Source: Paenibacillus swuensis (GTDB lineage Bacteria > Bacillota > Bacilli > Paenibacillales > DY6). From it: a stretch of DNA of 57,500 nt. Where the stretch lies: assembly GCF_001644605.1 (NCBI RefSeq), contig NZ_CP011388.1, positions 1,472,501-1,530,000 of the forward strand. Direction: 5' to 3'. The notes below the pieces were generated by a model. The model saw only the letters and a program-made list of their open reading frames with translations. It was not told the origin of the DNA and ran no database searches. This document shows positions 55,854-57,500 of the stretch, in pieces (the first letter of the stretch is position 1; each line of letters starts with the position of its first letter). The translations under genes were made by a program, and so were the position numbers.

Positions 55854-55885
55854 AAAAGCCCATCTATTTAGATATAGACGAGCCT
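55851..55885 (-). terminator. Terminator of gin
   Basis: Twelve-bp stem with G-T pairs (55856-55867 with 55874-55885) followed by TTTTTTG on the minus strand. Confidence 0.82.
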
Positions 55886-55902
55886 AGTAAATTTTGTGTA
55901 AT

Positions 55903-56094
55903 TTAAGCATTTTTCTTATACCATATTCGTTTCATCTGATGAATGAAGAAGGGATATTTCTCATCCTTTACGTCGGTACGCACCATCTCGGACTCACATG
56001 TATCGCATATAAACTCAGACACAATGTGGATGCCTTCTTCTTTTTTTAAGCCACAGATGATACAGGTGCAATCTTCCTGAAGATTCACAGCCAT
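55903..56094 (-). CDS. gin: Sigma-G inhibitor Gin (CsfB)
   Basis: 63-aa zinc-finger protein: CTCIICGLKKEEG and FICDTCESEM give two CxxC knuckles, followed by KYPFFIHQMKRIW. In B. subtilis Gin is made under sigma-F and blocks premature sigma-G (and mother-cell sigma-E) activity. The ATG at 56092-56094 has AAGGTGG upstream; GTG at 56100 is in frame but poorly placed. xpaC and yaaN, which follow csfB in B. subtilis, are absent. Confidence 0.9.
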   Translation of the reverse strand: MAVNLQEDCTCIICGLKKEEGIHIVSEFICDTCESEMVRTDVKDEKYPFFIHQMKRIWYKKNA

Positions 56095-56120
56095 CGCCAC
56101 CTTATTTACCGTTTTCTTTA

Positions 56121-56150
56121 CAGTATGTCACTTTTGCTACACTCTTAAAC
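56121..56150 (-). promoter_or_regulatory. Sigma-F-like promoter of gin
   Basis: Minus strand GTTTA (56146-56150) matches the sigma-F -35 GYWTA; after 15 bp comes TGACATACTG (56121-56130), which fits GGNNANRNTR with one mismatch. Agrees with sigma-F control of gin in B. subtilis. Confidence 0.7.
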
Positions 56151-56316
56151 TATAAGCTAGTCTATTTTCTCTTACTTCCGTGGGGTGAGTTGATGTCGGT
56201 TTATTGTATGGGCAGCAAGGAAATTAAGTGTCTGTACGCTTCAAAAATATTTCAGGAATGCCCTCCCTCGGCCGATATACACTATAGAAGTTGAATAAAA
56301 ACATACCGGGGTGCTT

Positions 56317-56850
56317 ATGAAGGCAGTTGCGGATTCAAAAGAAACGACAATCTACCAATACCAGCTTATCCAAAAAATACACTATTCTCCCTTATCCAAG
56401 AGCCTGCTCCATTCGATATTTGGAGTTTACTGTTTGTATATGGTTATGCTTTTGGGTTGGATGTCTTTAATATGGATTATGTTCAGTTTCATCTTCATAT
56501 GGATGGTCCATGGCGCAGGATTGTTTTTGATATGCTGGAGAGGAGGCATTCCCTTTCTTGAGCATTGGAGATTCACGTGGTACCCGATGCATTATGGGTT
56601 TATCCCGAATGTGGATTTCTACCCATTGAAGAGTTACCGAATCATGATTGGCAATATGGCGCTTATCGGATTCATTGCGGCGGCGGCAGCCTATCCATGG
56701 ATTCCCGTGCAGGGGCTTGGGGTACACATAATCGTCATTCACATATGGATGATATTATTCCGCCTTACAATTCTCCTTCGGTTTAGTCGATATCCGGGTC
56801 ATTATTTAATCAAATTTGGGCAAAAGGATACATTCTTATACAAGCAATAA
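56317..56850 (+). CDS. Uncharacterised membrane protein
   Basis: 177 aa on the + strand, from the ATG at 56317 with GGGGTG just upstream (GTG at 56311 also in frame). A soluble N terminus (about 1-38) precedes four hydrophobic segments: VYCLYMVMLLGWMSLIWIMF, FIFIWMVHGAGLFLICW, MALIGFIAAAAAYPWI, HIIVIHIWMILFRLTILL. Many Trp/Tyr/His between them. I recognise no family; integral inner-membrane protein is all that can be said. It lies alone between gin and the rrn operon. Confidence 0.65.
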   Translation: MKAVADSKETTIYQYQLIQKIHYSPLSKSLLHSIFGVYCLYMVMLLGWMSLIWIMFSFIFIWMVHGAGLFLICWRGGIPFLEHWRFTWYPMHYGFIPNVDFYPLKSYRIMIGNMALIGFIAAAAAYPWIPVQGLGVHIIVIHIWMILFRLTILLRFSRYPGHYLIKFGQKDTFLYKQ

Positions 56851-56874
56851 CGTCTAACTGACTCCCTAGACTAT

Positions 56875-57061
56875 TTCTAACGAATCGTAGCAATGCTTAG
56901 ACACTTAATAACACTTGTATTCTTTCTAACGCATCTTCGTTGCTCTTACAGATTCAATATGGAGCTGATCAGCCCTAAATCACCCGCTAAGTTGCGTGTA
57001 CGTTCGTTAGAATTCCACTATGTGCAAAAGGTCTCCTAAGCGTTGCTACGATTCGTCAGAG
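56875..57061. repeat. Four-copy 25-nt repeat forming a large inverted block
   Basis: Two copies of a CTAACGAATCGTAGC-AATGCTTAG-like unit on the + strand (56875-56900, 56924-56949) face two on the minus strand (56987-57013, 57036-57061). The outer pair is complementary at 22 of 24 positions and both differences allow G-U pairing. The inner copies are more diverged but keep TCTAACG at one end. It fills the gene-free interval beside the rrn terminator. Confidence 0.75.
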
Positions 57062-57082
57062 CATTCTTAATGCTGCAGATAG

Positions 57083-57122
57083 AAAAAAAACCTGATTTGT
57101 CTTAGAGACAAATCAGGTTTTT
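57083..57122 (-). terminator. Terminator of the rrn operon
   Basis: Twelve-bp perfect stem ACCTGATTTGTC/GACAAATCAGGT (57090-57101 with 57107-57118). T runs on both sides would allow termination from either direction. Confidence 0.92.
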
Positions 57123-57128
57123 CCTGTT

Positions 57129-57245
57129 GCTTGGCAACGTCCTACTCTTCCAGGACCCTGCGGTCCAAGTACCATCGGCGCTGAAGGGCTTAACGGTCGT
57201 GTTCGAGATGGGTACGCGTGGTTCCCCTTCGCCATTGTTACCAAA
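57129..57245 (-). rRNA. rrf: 5S ribosomal RNA
   Basis: The minus strand reads TTTGGTAACAATGGCGAAGG, GGAACCACGCGTACCCATCT, CGAACACGACCGTTAAGCCC, TTCAGCGCCGATGGTACTTG, GACCGCAGGGTCCTGGAAGA, GTAGGACGTTGCCAAGC: a standard Firmicute 5S with helix I formed by TTGGTAAC and GTTGCCAA. Ends are placed from helix I and could be off by a few bases. Confidence 0.96.
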
Positions 57246-57250
57246 CTGAG

Positions 57251-57288
57251 AGTTTTGCTTTAGCAAAACTGACTTCGTAAGCATAAGC
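57251..57288. repeat. Hairpin-plus-tail repeat in the 23S-5S spacer
   Basis: AGTTTTGCTTTAGCAAAACT palindrome followed by GACTTCGTAAGCATAAGC. Same architecture and tail as the two units at 24820-24886. Confidence 0.7.
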
Positions 57289-57389
57289 TTCTCGAAATCG
57301 CTGCGAGAAAAGATCCCGCTCAAGGTTTGCACCCTGAAAACTGAAAGTGAATGAATGTAAACTACGCGTTAACCTGTTAATTCAGGTAG

Positions 57390-57500
57390 TTGGATAAGCC
57401 CTCGACCGATTAGTATTCGTCAGCTCCATGCATTGCTGCACTTCCACCCCGAACCTATCAACCTCGTCGTCTTCAAGGGGTCTTACGAATTGGGAAATCT
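57390..57500 (-). rRNA. rrl: 23S ribosomal RNA (3' end, cut by window edge)
   Basis: The minus strand ends with GAGCTGACGAATACTAATCG and GTCGAGGGCTTATCCAAC, the conserved 23S 3' terminus. About 110 nt are visible and the gene continues beyond the right edge. The 23S-5S spacer (57246-57389) also carries TTCAGTTTTCAGGGTGCAAA, a typical Firmicute rrn spacer sequence. Confidence 0.95.

Overview
The window is about 57.5 kb of core chromosome from an endospore-forming Firmicute, most likely Paenibacillus or a close relative. The signs are a full set of sporulation genes (spoIIE, spoVT, spoVG, yabG, yabP, yabQ, fin, gin, an sspF-type SASP), Bacillus-like gene order, and AGGAGG ribosome binding sites with many GTG/TTG starts. 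Base composition is moderate. The gene order follows the origin-proximal region of Bacillus subtilis from csfB to lysS, and nearly everything is on the minus strand, so transcription runs from high to low coordinates.

Layout in the direction of transcription (right to left): the 3' end of a 23S rRNA, 5S rRNA and rrn terminator (57500-57083); a palindromic repeat block and an unknown membrane protein on the + strand; gin; an Orn/Lys/Arg decarboxylase; tmk-darA-yaaR-holB-ricT-yabA; a tRNA methyltransferase and rsmI; abrB (+ strand); an HD-domain phosphohydrolase and tatD; a cyclic di-AMP (ydaO) riboswitch controlling a YabE-like cell-wall protein; rnmV-rsmA-yabG; veg, SASP, ispE; purR-ridA-spoVG-glmU-rplY; an unknown 66-aa protein (+ strand); pth-fin-mfd and a PrsA-like foldase; spoVT; a SpoVB/MurJ-type flippase, yabN, HU, rqcP; yabP-yabQ-divIC-S1 protein; a CPBP protease; spoIIE-yabS-yabT-tilS-hpt-ftsH; nadA-nadB-nadC-coaX-hslO; cysK; pabB-pabA-pabC-folP-folB-folK-yazB-dusB; and greA, cut by the window edge.

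Functionally the region combines translation and RNA maintenance (rsmA, rsmI, tilS, dusB, pth, rqcP, rplY), DNA replication and repair (holB, tmk, yabA, mfd, HU), cofactor synthesis (folate, NAD, CoA, cysteine), cell envelope (glmU, ispE, divIC, YabE, PrsA-like) and sporulation control. Several promoters can be read directly: consensus sigma-A sites before greA, cysK, nadA, purR and abrB and a tandem pair before veg; a Spo0A-type spoIIE promoter with 21-bp spacing; a sigma-H-like spoVG promoter; a sigma-G SASP promoter; and sigma-F-like sites before gin and fin.

I found no CRISPR, prophage, toxin-antitoxin, defence island or transposase, and no wholly new system. The most interesting non-coding items are the c-di-AMP riboswitch (with the c-di-AMP receptor gene darA in the same window), a four-copy inverted 25-nt repeat block beside the rrn operon, and a hairpin-plus-tail repeat that occurs both between yabP and rqcP and in the 23S-5S spacer. 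Local differences from the B. subtilis order (metS, xpaC-yaaN, yazA and a tRNA pair absent; HD-domain and CPBP genes present) rest on recalled synteny.
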